Shown: piece by piece, positions 8,320 to 16,638 of the stretch
How the letters are laid out: every line of letters starts with the position of its first letter
Position numbering within the stretch: position 1 is the stretch's first letter
Assembly (NCBI RefSeq): GCF_024300825.1
Contig: NZ_CP101323.1
Span: 930,001-994,000, forward strand
Length of the DNA stretch: 64,000 nucleotides
Reading direction: 5' to 3'
DNA from: Natronomonas gomsonensis
Lineage (GTDB): Archaea > Halobacteriota > Halobacteria > Halobacteriales > Haloarculaceae
Made by a program: the position numbers and the translations under genes
Notes under the pieces: model-generated
What the model saw: only the letters and a program-made list of their open reading frames with translations
Databases searched by the model: none
What the model was told of the DNA's origin: nothing

Positions 8320-9210
8320 ATGACCATCGAACAAGACTCAGTCAAAGGCAACGACCCGGACAAAGCAGTAATCAGTGCGTCCCTCACGGGCGCACTCACC
8401 ACTCGCGACCAGTGTGAGGCGATTCCCTACACGCCCGAGGAAATCGCCGAAGACGCCGCCGCCGCCCGCGAGAACGGCGCGGCCATCGCACACATCCACG
8501 CCCGCACCGACAACGGTTCGCCAACCTTCGACGAGGAGACGTATCAGGAAATCTACGACGAGGTTCGCGCACGCACCGACATCCTCATCAACTTCTCGAC
8601 GGGCGCGCTGCACGAACCCGTCGACACCCGCGTCAAATACGTCGAGGGCGTCCGGCCCGACATCGCGGCGCTGAACATGGGGTCGATGAACTACGCGAAG
8701 TACTCCGAATCCCGCGATGACTTCGTCTTCGATATGGTGTTCGAGAACCCCTTCAACGAGATTCGGGAGTTCCTGCAGGCGATGAACGGCTCGGGAGTCA
8801 AACCCGAACTGGAGTGTTTCGACACCGGCCACATCGGCAACATCCGACCGTTCGTCGAGTCGGGCGACCTCGAACACCCAATCAACTTCTCGCTCGTGAT
8901 GGGCGTCCTCGGCGGCATCCCGCCGACCGTCGAGAACCTCGCCCACCAAGTCCGACAGTTGCCCGACAGCGCCAACTGGCAGGTCATCGGCATCTCCCGA
9001 GAGCAGTGGCAGCTCGTCGCCGCCGCCCTCGCGATGGGCGGCAACGTTCGTGTCGGCCTCGAAGACAACTTCTATCTCCCGAACGGCGAGATGTCGACGA
9101 ATCCCGAACTCGTCGCGAAAGCCGCCGAAATGACCCGCAACGTCGGTCGAGAACCTGCCACGCCCGAGGAAGCCGCCGACATCATGGAAATCGACGCCGA
9201 CCACTTCTGA
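8320..9210 (+). CDS. beta-keto acid cleavage enzyme (BKACE, DUF849 family)
   Basis: A 296-residue TIM-barrel protein of the BKACE family, whose founding member is 3-keto-5-aminohexanoate cleavage enzyme of lysine fermentation. These enzymes condense a beta-keto acid with acetyl-CoA to give acetoacetate and a new CoA ester. The zinc ligands H58 and H60 are in AHIHAR, and the other family motifs INFSTG, ALNMGSMNY and ECFDTGHIGNI are present. The specific beta-keto acid cannot be read. It follows the enoyl-CoA hydratase by 34 bases. With the acyl-CoA dehydrogenase and the thiolase pair nearby, it suggests a route that ends in acetoacetate and acyl-CoA. Confidence 0.9.
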   Translation: MTIEQDSVKGNDPDKAVISASLTGALTTRDQCEAIPYTPEEIAEDAAAARENGAAIAHIHARTDNGSPTFDEETYQEIYDEVRARTDILINFSTGALHEPVDTRVKYVEGVRPDIAALNMGSMNYAKYSESRDDFVFDMVFENPFNEIREFLQAMNGSGVKPELECFDTGHIGNIRPFVESGDLEHPINFSLVMGVLGGIPPTVENLAHQVRQLPDSANWQVIGISREQWQLVAAALAMGGNVRVGLEDNFYLPNGEMSTNPELVAKAAEMTRNVGREPATPEEAADIMEIDADHF

Positions 9211-9223
9211 GTCCCCGCTTTCG

Positions 9224-9241
9224 ACGGTATTTTGCTACCGT
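9224..9241 (+). terminator. intergenic hairpin after the BKACE gene
   Basis: ACGGTA, loop TTTTGC, TACCGT form a perfect 6-bp stem 14 bases behind the stop at 9210 and 19 bases before the ABC transporter GTG at 9260. It may be a terminator or a regulatory element of the ABC genes. There is no long T tract after it. Confidence 0.35.
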
Positions 9242-9259
9242 GGGCCACAATCCCGAGAC

Positions 9260-9994
9260 GTGTCCTCCACCCCCGCTATCGCCGCCGACGGCCTGACGAA
9301 ACGCTACGGCACGACTCCGGCCGTCGACGGCCTCGACCTCTCGATTCCGCGCGGCAGCGTCTACGGCTTCCTCGGTCCCAACGGCGCCGGCAAGACGACC
9401 ACGATGCGACTGCTGACGACGCTAACGCGGCCGACCGAGGGGACCGCGTCCGTCTGTGGCGACCCCGTGACCGACCGCGAAGCCGTCATCGAACACGTCG
9501 GCTACCTCCCAGAAGTGCCGCCCGTCTACGACGAACTCACCGCCAGAGAGGGGCTACGCTACGTCGCTGACCTCCGACGCCTCGGCGACATCGAAGAGCA
9601 CATCGACGCCTACCTCGAACGATTCGGTCTCGCCGAGGACGCCGACCGCCGAATCGGCACCTACTCGAAGGGGATGCGACAGAAGACGGCGCTCATCGCG
9701 ACCGTACTGCACGACCCCGACGTGGTGTTCCTCGACGAACCAACCAGCGGCCTCGACCCCCGGGCGGCCAGGACCGTCCGTGACCTCATCGCCGACCTCG
9801 CCGCCGAAGACGTGACGGTGTTTCTCTCGACGCACATCCTCCCGGTCGTCGAGGAGCTCGCCGACACCGTGGGCGTCCTCTCCGATGGTCGCCTACTGGC
9901 TGAGGGGTCGCCCGAGTCACTCCGGCAGCGTGTCGAGGGTGGCGAGGGGACGCTCGAAGACGCCTTCCTCGACATCACCGACGAATGGGACTGA
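9260..9994 (+). CDS. ABC transporter ATP-binding protein
   Basis: A 244-residue ABC ATPase starting with GTG. The Walker A motif is GPNGAGKTT (residues 39-47), the signature is the YSKGMRQK variant typical of export-type (ABC-2 / CcmA-like) subunits, and Walker B is VVFLDEPTSGLD. The final H-loop is STHILPV. Its 3' end overlaps the permease start by 10 bases (9985-9994), so the two are coupled subunits of one exporter. The substrate is unknown; drug, lipid or Na+ export is possible for this class. Confidence 0.92.
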   Translation: MSSTPAIAADGLTKRYGTTPAVDGLDLSIPRGSVYGFLGPNGAGKTTTMRLLTTLTRPTEGTASVCGDPVTDREAVIEHVGYLPEVPPVYDELTAREGLRYVADLRRLGDIEEHIDAYLERFGLAEDADRRIGTYSKGMRQKTALIATVLHDPDVVFLDEPTSGLDPRAARTVRDLIADLAAEDVTVFLSTHILPVVEELADTVGVLSDGRLLAEGSPESLRQRVEGGEGTLEDAFLDITDEWD

Positions 9995-11583
9995 AAACCG
10001 ACGCCGCCGTCGCGTGGACGATTGCTCGGACAGAGACCCGACGCAGTCTCCGGGCGCTCCTGTCGGACCGACGGCAACTCGCCGCACTCGGGTTCGCCTT
10101 CCTCGGTATGGCACCCATCCTCGTCGGCGCCCTGCCGTCGCTGTATCTGACCGGAAACGCGGTCGCCAGCGGCGAGGTGACGCTGTCGACGACGGTCGTC
10201 CGTGGACAGTTCGTCACGACCTTCGCCGGCCTCGTCGGGTTGGGCGTCATCCGGGCGCTCGAACGCGCCTCGACGGTCGACCACGCCGACTACCTCCTGA
10301 CGGCCGTCTCACCGCGTTCGCTCACCGTCGGCCTCATCGGCGCCGAGTTCCTTCGCACTCTCGGCGTCCTCGGTCCCGTCTTCCTCGTGGTTTACGGACC
10401 GTTCCTCCTCGGACTTGGGACGCCGGCGCTGGGGGCCGTCGCCGTTCTCGCCACCGTTCCCGCACTGGCCGCTACGCTCACCCTCGGGTACGCCCTCGGT
10501 CTGCTCGTTCGACTGGCGGGGCGACGATTTAGAGTAACCCGACGGCGCGGCCAACTGCTCGGCGTCCTCGGCGCGATTGTGCTGGTCGGCGGAACGTTCG
10601 TCGCCACCACCGAAGTCATCGCTTTCGTCCAGTCGCCGCCGTCGGTGCTCGCTGCCGTCCCACTGGCGCCGTACGCCGACCTGTTCGTCCTCGGGACACC
10701 GACTGCACCGCCAGTCGGCGTCGAGACGGGCCTCGGCATCGCGGTGGTGTGTTCGCTTACCGCCGTCGGTGTCGCGGCGTCGATACCCCTGTCGGTCCGA
10801 CTGTGGTTCGGCGACGCCAACCGCCGAACCGACACGGCTGACAGCAGAGAAACAGTCAGCATGCCGGGATTCCTGTCGGGACGGCCTCTCGGGCGGGCGG
10901 TGTTCTGGCTGTGGCTCCGCGGCGTTCGTGCGCCGACCGGGTTCGTCCACCTGCTGTACGTCGTCTTCGCGACGTTTCCGGCGCTTGGGTCGCTCGCGGG
11001 GGCCGAAGAACCGCTGTTGTGGCTTCCACCCGTCGCCCTCGGCGTTGGTGCGTTGTTCGCCGGTGCGGCCTTCGGGCTGAATTCCCTCGGCGACGAGGGG
11101 GCGGCGCTGCCGGCCGTCGTTCTCGCGAGGGCGGCCGGCCGGACGCTGGTCCGTGCGCGCATGATGGCCGGTATCGCGCTGCTGTTGCCGCCGGCGCTGA
11201 TACTCGCCGTCGTTGCGGGCGTCGTCGGTCCGATGACGCTCACGACCGCCGCACTCGTCGTCGCCTTCGGGGTCGTCCTGACGGGGTTCAGCGCCGCCCT
11301 CGCCGTCGGTCTCGGGACACTCATCCCGAACTTCGAGTCCCAGCGCGTCTTCGGCGTTGAGGCGGTTCAGCCGACACCGTGGGCCGTCTTCGGCCACCTC
11401 TTCAGCGTCGGCGTCGCCGCACTCGTCGGCTTTCTCGCCATCGCCGTCCCGCACCTCCTCGATACGTCCTCGGTCGCCATCCGAATCCTGCCGGTCGGGG
11501 CCGTTTCGGCGCTCCTCGCAGTTGTCGGATTCGTGTGCTATCGATACGCAATCCGGCGCGTCGAGACGTTCACCTACGAGTGA
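9985..11583 (+). CDS. ABC-2 type transporter permease
   Basis: A 532-residue polytopic membrane protein with many hydrophobic helices spread from about residue 30 to the C-terminus. A charged loop near residues 275-295 (WFGDANRRTDTADSRETV) divides it into two membrane halves. The position directly after, and overlapping, an ABC ATPase gene identifies it as the membrane subunit. No extracellular substrate-binding protein is encoded nearby, which fits an exporter. The substrate is not deducible. Confidence 0.85.
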   Translation: MGLKTDAAVAWTIARTETRRSLRALLSDRRQLAALGFAFLGMAPILVGALPSLYLTGNAVASGEVTLSTTVVRGQFVTTFAGLVGLGVIRALERASTVDHADYLLTAVSPRSLTVGLIGAEFLRTLGVLGPVFLVVYGPFLLGLGTPALGAVAVLATVPALAATLTLGYALGLLVRLAGRRFRVTRRRGQLLGVLGAIVLVGGTFVATTEVIAFVQSPPSVLAAVPLAPYADLFVLGTPTAPPVGVETGLGIAVVCSLTAVGVAASIPLSVRLWFGDANRRTDTADSRETVSMPGFLSGRPLGRAVFWLWLRGVRAPTGFVHLLYVVFATFPALGSLAGAEEPLLWLPPVALGVGALFAGAAFGLNSLGDEGAALPAVVLARAAGRTLVRARMMAGIALLLPPALILAVVAGVVGPMTLTTAALVVAFGVVLTGFSAALAVGLGTLIPNFESQRVFGVEAVQPTPWAVFGHLFSVGVAALVGFLAIAVPHLLDTSSVAIRILPVGAVSALLAVVGFVCYRYAIRRVETFTYE

Positions 11584-11592
11584 CGAGGGGGA

Positions 11593-14247
11593 TCAGGCCG
11601 CCCACTCTAACATTCGCGCGTAGAAGGGGTCCGTCGACAACGCCCCACGGTCGCCGACCAACACCAGGGCCTTCTTCGCCCGCGTCAGCGCGACGTTCAT
11701 CCGACGGCTGTCCTCGAAGATGGGACTCGTGAGGTCTTCGGTGGCGACGAAGGAGATGACGATGACCTCCTTCGAGGACCCCTGAAACCGGTCGACGGTG
11801 TCGACGGCCACGTCGGGCAGTCGGCGCGAAATCTCGGCGACCTGTGCCCGGTACGGCGCGATGACGCCGATATCATCGGGGTCGACACCCGCTCGCCGGA
11901 ACGATGCGACGACTTCGGCGACGCGGTCGGCCTCGATGGAGTTCGTGTTGCCGTCGGCGACGCCGTCGGGATCGACAAAGGAGACGGGGTCACGAAGTTC
12001 GGACGGCAAGGCGTCCGTCGAGACGCCCGGCAAATCGTCGAGTCGCTGGGCCGCGACCTCGCCGGTCGCCGGACGGAGCGCTCCGTCGTAGAACTCCCGA
12101 CTCGAAAAGTATTGCACCCGCTGGCTCATCCGATACTGCTTGTCGAGCATCACGCCCGCCTCCGGATACGCCTCGATGAGCCGCTGGAACAGCGACTCCT
12201 GGAGGTCGTTTTCGGCCCGAACGACCGGCGGCAACTGCTGGTGGTCGCCGACCAACACGAACCGGTCTGCGAGGTTCGCCGCGAGGAACGTCCCCGGTTC
12301 GGTCAACTGTCCGGCCTCGTCGACGACGGCGGCGTCGAACTGTTGTTCCTTCAGGACGCGCGACCCGCAAGCGGCCGTCGTCGCCGCGACGACGCTGGCG
12401 TCCCGAAGCGCCGCGGCACGCTCTCGGGGGTCTCCGGACCGTTCGAGTCGGTACTCTTGCATGTCCTCTCGAACTCCAGTCTCCGACCCCCAGCGGACGA
12501 TGTCTGTAAAGCCCTGCTCTTCGAGCGCCTCGATGGCGTTGTCGACGGCACGGTTCGTAAACGCCGACAGCAACACGCGCTCGCCGCGGTCGACGAGGGC
12601 GCGAATCGTCCGGGCCAGCGTGTAGGTCTTGCCCGTCCCCGGAGGGCCGTGAACGAGCGCGAAGTCCTCGGCGGTGACCGCGAGGTTCACCGCCTCGTCT
12701 TGGGCCGCGTTGTTGTCGATGTAGGTCCGCTTGCCGTCGCTGAACGACGGGTCGCGGCGGCCGAACAACACGTCCTTGCGGTCGGGGTCGCCACGGAGGA
12801 TGGCGTCGTGAAGCGCCGTCAACTGCCTGTCGACGCCGATTTCGGAGGGGTACACGTCGAGTCGACGGAGTTCGAGCGGTTCGTCAGCGGTGACGACGAT
12901 TTCGTCACCCAACTCCTCGACGGTCGCCAACTCCGCTGTCCCGCGTGTCGGATGCCCGTCGCTGGCCAGCACCCGGTCGCCTTCGCGTATCTTCGACACC
13001 GCCTCGGGGGTTCGTCGGGCCCGCAGTCGCCAGCGGCCGCCCGAAACCGGTTCTCGACCGAGCGGTTCGAGGTCCAGCAGTGCCCGGTCGTCGTCGGCGC
13101 GTTCCTCGGCGGATTGCTCCCACAGTTTTCGGTACTCGCGGTGGACCTCCCGGCGTTCCTCCTCGATGGCGCGATAGAACCGCTCGAAGTACGTCCGCTC
13201 TTCTTCGGGGAGCGGTTGGCCGATTTGGCCGGCCTTCGACTCCTGGTCGAGGCGGCCGGCGACGACCATGCAGGTGTCCTGTTCGAAGCAGTACTCGCAT
13301 TTCGCGTCGGCCTCGTAGCCCGTCGGCACCGTCAGGTCGTACTCGGCGGCGGCGATTTCGTTGCGCTGGCGCAGGACGAACTTCAGGAAACCGGGGCCGA
13401 TGGCGAACTCCTTGGCCGGCGAGAGGTCCCCGGATTCCTCGTTGCGGTCGAGTGCGGTGTTCTTGGTGTACAACAGCGTCCCCGTATCGGGTGCGTCCGC
13501 GACGCTATCGGCCAACAGAAGCGCATAACAGGCCGCCTGCACCTTGTCCTGAAATCGGGGGTCTCGCGTCGTGTTCTTGCCGGTCTTCAACTCGACGGGC
13601 ATCCCGCGTCGGACGGCGTCTGCCCGACCCTTGATGCCGAAGCGCTCGGAGATGAGCGTCTGCTCGGAGCGCCAGGAATCCTCATCGGAGAGGGTACCCT
13701 GCTGGAGCCACCCCTGAATCGCGGCGGCGTTCTGCCGTACGTCGTCAGCGACCGAATCGGCCGTCTCCCCGAGCAACCCCAAATCGAGTGCGGCCTCGGC
13801 GACCCGCTCGTCGATGCTGTCCTCAAGGTCCCGGCCCCTGAGTAGGTCGCCGAACACTTCGTGGACGACGGTCCCCTTGATGACCGGATACTTCAGCGGA
13901 ATCCCGCTCAGTTTGTTCAGGTAGTAGACGCGAGGACACTGCACCCACCCGCGGATGTCGGTCACGTCGACGAGGAAATCCGGTTCGACGACCACGAGCG
14001 AGTCGCCGGTCGTCGAGTACTGGGTCTCCCCGCGGAACTCCCTCTCTTCGGCGTCGGTGACGAGGAAATCCATTCCCTCTTCGAGGAGTTCGGCGGTTTC
14101 GGTCCACTTCCCCCACAGCGTCACCTGCACCGCCTCGGCGGCCTCCCGGTCGGGGCGAAGGAGTACTTCGGCGAGTTCGGAGGTCCCGCGACTCGTCTCG
14201 ACGGTTCGGGGGTCGCGTGCCTCGACGATGGGGCCTCGAAGGTTCAC
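11593..14247 (-). CDS. dna2: Dna2-like nuclease-helicase (OB fold, Cas4-type nuclease, SF1 helicase)
   Basis: An 884-residue three-part protein. Residues 1-95 form a beta-rich OB-like domain. About residues 100-330 are a RecB/Cas4-type nuclease framed by iron-sulfur cysteines (C104 in WVQCPRVYYL; CEYCFEQDTC further on), with catalytic residues in GRADAV, VELKTGKNT and QAACYALL. The C-terminal part is an SF1 helicase with Walker A GPPGTGKT (534-541), Walker B VVDEAGQ, RFQGSSKE and the arginine-finger motif NVALTRAKKAL. The order matches eukaryotic Dna2, which trims flaps and resects double-strand breaks. Here roles in replication and repair are inferred from architecture. The divergent gene at 14332 may be functionally linked. 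Confidence 0.88.
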   Translation of the reverse strand: MNLRGPIVEARDPRTVETSRGTSELAEVLLRPDREAAEAVQVTLWGKWTETAELLEEGMDFLVTDAEEREFRGETQYSTTGDSLVVVEPDFLVDVTDIRGWVQCPRVYYLNKLSGIPLKYPVIKGTVVHEVFGDLLRGRDLEDSIDERVAEAALDLGLLGETADSVADDVRQNAAAIQGWLQQGTLSDEDSWRSEQTLISERFGIKGRADAVRRGMPVELKTGKNTTRDPRFQDKVQAACYALLLADSVADAPDTGTLLYTKNTALDRNEESGDLSPAKEFAIGPGFLKFVLRQRNEIAAAEYDLTVPTGYEADAKCEYCFEQDTCMVVAGRLDQESKAGQIGQPLPEEERTYFERFYRAIEEERREVHREYRKLWEQSAEERADDDRALLDLEPLGREPVSGGRWRLRARRTPEAVSKIREGDRVLASDGHPTRGTAELATVEELGDEIVVTADEPLELRRLDVYPSEIGVDRQLTALHDAILRGDPDRKDVLFGRRDPSFSDGKRTYIDNNAAQDEAVNLAVTAEDFALVHGPPGTGKTYTLARTIRALVDRGERVLLSAFTNRAVDNAIEALEEQGFTDIVRWGSETGVREDMQEYRLERSGDPRERAAALRDASVVAATTAACGSRVLKEQQFDAAVVDEAGQLTEPGTFLAANLADRFVLVGDHQQLPPVVRAENDLQESLFQRLIEAYPEAGVMLDKQYRMSQRVQYFSSREFYDGALRPATGEVAAQRLDDLPGVSTDALPSELRDPVSFVDPDGVADGNTNSIEADRVAEVVASFRRAGVDPDDIGVIAPYRAQVAEISRRLPDVAVDTVDRFQGSSKEVIVISFVATEDLTSPIFEDSRRMNVALTRAKKALVLVGDRGALSTDPFYARMLEWAA

Positions 14248-14331
14248 ATATTCCCCTGCGTCCTCGGCGGAAAAACGCTATCGGTCGTCGAAGCCGACAC
14301 CTTCTTTCCGTTGCCGCACCGAGAACGCGGT

Positions 14332-14883
14332 ATGCGCGTCCGTGACTGGCAGGACATCCTCGAAGACGTGGTCGATTCGGGAGCGGACCCGGGCGACTGG
14401 CGAGCGGTGGCCGGCGACCGTCGCGGCGGCGTCGGTGAGGACATGTTCCTCGGCCACCCCTCCGTCGGCGTCTATCAACTGAAGACCTACGCGAAGAACC
14501 CCTTCGAGGTGCAGGGCGTCGGCTCCCGCGTCGCCCGGAAAATCGACGACGAACTCGACCCGCTGTTCCCCGGCCAAGACAGCGGTGGTCGATTCGGCGT
14601 CAATCAGGGCATCGAGGACGAAGACGAGGCCAAACAGCGCGCGAAGGAACTCGAAACCGTCATCGAGACCCACGCGGAAGCGCCGACGACCGGCGACGCG
14701 CTGTTCGAGGACGTGATGGACGCCCTCGACAGCCCCGCCCACGGCCCGATGGCCTACGACATGTACGACCGTCCCGAAGGACTCGATGACCTCTCGGAGA
14801 CGTTCGAGGAAGCCGAGGAACTGCTGACGAACGAACTGGATGACCTCATCGGGGAGAGCGACGTGGGCCGCGGGTTCCAGTAG
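14332..14883 (+). CDS. conserved-type hypothetical protein divergent from dna2
   Basis: A 183-residue soluble, acidic protein starting at the ATG at 14332. It opens with MRVRDWQDILEDV, has a short segment that could form a helix-hairpin-helix (NPFEVQGVGSRVARKIDD) and ends in a long acidic helical tail (DLSETFEEAEELLTNELDD). No domain is recognised with confidence. The HhH-like turn GVGSRVA and the divergent position 84 bases from dna2 hint at a DNA-related role, which is inference. The upstream open frame back to 13861 overlaps dna2 and is not used. Confidence 0.7.
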   Translation: MRVRDWQDILEDVVDSGADPGDWRAVAGDRRGGVGEDMFLGHPSVGVYQLKTYAKNPFEVQGVGSRVARKIDDELDPLFPGQDSGGRFGVNQGIEDEDEAKQRAKELETVIETHAEAPTTGDALFEDVMDALDSPAHGPMAYDMYDRPEGLDDLSETFEEAEELLTNELDDLIGESDVGRGFQ

Positions 14884-14885
14884 CG

Positions 14886-14891
14886 TTTTTT
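14886..14891 (+). terminator. T-tract terminator after the 14332 gene
   Basis: Six T directly after the stop codon of the plus-strand gene, in the 16-base gap before the convergent RuBisCO stop. T-rich tracts act as intrinsic terminators in archaea. Confidence 0.5.
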
Positions 14892-14899
14892 GTGGCGTG

Positions 14900-16153
14900 T
14901 TATCGCGGTGTCTCGGTGCCCCACTTCTCCAGCGCCGTGGCGAGTTCGGGGGTTGACTCGGCGCGCGACTGGAGTGACTCACCCTCGACGGAGGCGTCGA
15001 CGGCCGCCCGCAGTGCGCGAGCGCCCGCTTCGGTCCCGTCGGGGTGGCCGTGAATGCCGCCGCCGGCCTGTACCATGACGTTTGTCCCCAAGGCGTCGAG
15101 CAGTTGGTCGACGATACCCGGATGGAGGCCACCGCTTGCGACCGGCAGCACGTCGTTGTGACCGTGGAGGTCCGAGCGGAGCCACTCGTTGATGCCGGCG
15201 GTGTCTTCGTTTTCCAGTTTGCCGAGGCCCGCCGTCCCGGTGTGGATGTGGTCGACGCCACAGAGGCGCGCGAACTGTGCGAGACAGCGCATCGAGACGC
15301 CGTGTTGGGGCAGGCGGTCGAAGGCCGCATGCATCGCGCGGTGGGCGTGAATCGCCAAATCGAGGTCCTCGGTCCGACGGCGGACCGTCTGGAGGCCGCT
15401 CCACCCGGCCGTGATGATGTCGACCATCACGAACGACCCGCCCTGGTCGGCGACGTAGTCGGCGCGGCGGACCATCTCGTCGGTTTCGGCGGTGATGTTG
15501 ACGAGGTAGTCCTTCCGTTCGCCAGTTTCCTCCTCGGCGCGGTCCCGCGCTTCCAGGGAATCGGCAACGCGCGTCTCGAAGGGGTTGAAATCCTGGTCGG
15601 TGAGGTTCTCGTCGTCCTTCAGCAAGTCGACGCCACCGACCCACGCGTCGTAGCCGACCTGGACGTGCTCTTCTGTCGACAGTCCGACTTTCGGCTTGGG
15701 GACGGTCGCAAGCGGCGGTCGGTCCCCGGCATCCAGGATTTCGGTTCGGACTGCCGAACCGTACTGCGGCCCGGGGAACGAGGCGGCAAGTCCCTCGGGC
15801 CACTCACAGTCGAGCAGTCGGATTGTATCGACGGCTTTCATCCCCATGATGTTGCCGGCGATACAGGACAACACCTGCGCCATACTGCCGTCCTCGAACA
15901 GGGCCTCGGGGTAGGCGACGGTTACCTCGGTGCCGTGTTCGCCGTCGTCGCCGATGTCGCAGGCCAGAGCCGAGTACTGCCGCACGTCGGATTCCGGCGA
16001 GAGCGCCGCCCACGTGCCGTTGGAACTCTCCGATGCGACGCGAGCGGCCGCCGCTTCGACCGACAGCCCTTCTCCCGGCACGAGTCGGAACGTACAGACG
16101 AGGTCGTCGGGTTGGGGGTCGTAGCTCTCGTCGAGGAAATCGGCGTACTCCAT
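14900..16153 (-). CDS. rbcL: ribulose-bisphosphate carboxylase, archaeal form III
   Basis: A 417-residue large-subunit-only RuBisCO. The ATG at 16153 follows a TATA element by 29 bases; the longer upstream frame is not used. The active site is intact: KPK catalytic lysine K155, the carbamylated lysine in GGVDLLKDDEN (K179 with the following Asp/Glu), HAHRAMH, and the loop-6 lysine in GLGKLENED. The length and loop-6 context point to form III. In archaea, form III RuBisCO acts in AMP/nucleoside recycling with AMP phosphorylase and ribose-1,5-bisphosphate isomerase rather than a Calvin cycle. Those partner genes are not in this window. Confidence 0.93.
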   Translation of the reverse strand: MEYADFLDESYDPQPDDLVCTFRLVPGEGLSVEAAAARVASESSNGTWAALSPESDVRQYSALACDIGDDGEHGTEVTVAYPEALFEDGSMAQVLSCIAGNIMGMKAVDTIRLLDCEWPEGLAASFPGPQYGSAVRTEILDAGDRPPLATVPKPKVGLSTEEHVQVGYDAWVGGVDLLKDDENLTDQDFNPFETRVADSLEARDRAEEETGERKDYLVNITAETDEMVRRADYVADQGGSFVMVDIITAGWSGLQTVRRRTEDLDLAIHAHRAMHAAFDRLPQHGVSMRCLAQFARLCGVDHIHTGTAGLGKLENEDTAGINEWLRSDLHGHNDVLPVASGGLHPGIVDQLLDALGTNVMVQAGGGIHGHPDGTEAGARALRAAVDASVEGESLQSRAESTPELATALEKWGTETPR

Positions 16154-16177
16154 ACCGAGAACCTTCGTCGCCTGGTG

Positions 16178-16187
16178 ACTTAATAGG
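16178..16187 (-). promoter_or_regulatory. TATA box of the RuBisCO gene
   Basis: Minus-strand CCTATTAAGT is centred about 29 bases before the ATG at 16153, which supports that start and a nearly leaderless transcript. Confidence 0.55.
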
Positions 16188-16297
16188 GGTTGCCGGTCGC
16201 CCACTCCCGAACGAAGCGCGGCGCTCACGAGAACGTCGAAGTCAGTCGAGAACAGTGTTCGCCGTACCGGACCGGCCGTCGGCAGCGACCGGTCGGT

Positions 16298-16314
16298 GGC
16301 CGAGTTCCTCGGCC
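16298..16314 (-). terminator. hairpin after the 51-codon gene
   Basis: GGCCGAG, loop TTC, CTCGGCC form a perfect 7-bp stem starting 7 bases beyond the stop of the minus-strand small gene (16322). The position suits a transcript-end structure, although no T tract follows. Confidence 0.35.
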
Positions 16315-16321
16315 CGAGGGG

Positions 16322-16477
16322 TCACTCCGGCTCTTCGCTGGTGTAGCTCCTGTAGCTCATCACTGACCCGTCGACGATGACCGTGTCGGCACCGTGTTGG
16401 CGTTCGTGCGGCGGGTCCTCGCCCAGCGCTTCCGTCTCAGCGTCGCCGTACTCGTATGGTGTGTGGTGCTTAACCAT
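16322..16477 (-). CDS. 51-residue small protein, unknown
   Basis: ATG at 16477 to TGA at 16322 encodes a 51-residue hydrophilic peptide (MVKHHTPYEYGDAETEALG near the start, VIVDGSVMSYRSYT near the end). It has no cysteines and no membrane helix. The support is strong for such a small gene: a good TATA box 27 bases upstream (16500-16507) predicts a leaderless transcript, and a perfect hairpin follows the stop. No family is recognised. It is transcribed toward the RuBisCO gene but has its own promoter. Confidence 0.65.
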   Translation of the reverse strand: MVKHHTPYEYGDAETEALGEDPPHERQHGADTVIVDGSVMSYRSYTSEEPE

Positions 16478-16499
16478 ACCAGTGTTTCAGCACCCATCG

Positions 16500-16507
16500 T
16501 ATATAAA
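16500..16507 (-). promoter_or_regulatory. TATA box of the 51-codon gene
   Basis: Minus-strand TTTATATA is centred 27 bases before the ATG at 16477, one of the clearest archaeal promoters in the window. Confidence 0.7.
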
Positions 16508-16638
16508 TCCTTGTCAGACGTTACCACTCGTATCCGGCCCGTTCGTCGTCGCCGCTTCCCTCTACGGAATCAGTATAAGTAACCCACTATCGACGGCGAT
16601 TAACCTAATATTGGAAACACGAAACGAGATGTACGTTC

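Noticed and set aside
12112..13845. A long plus-strand frame opposite dna2
   Set aside because: No recognisable motif and complete overlap with the nuclease-helicase gene.
13861..14331. An upstream extension of the 14332 gene
   Set aside because: It overlaps dna2 on the other strand and has no family features; the promoter space is between 14248 and 14331.
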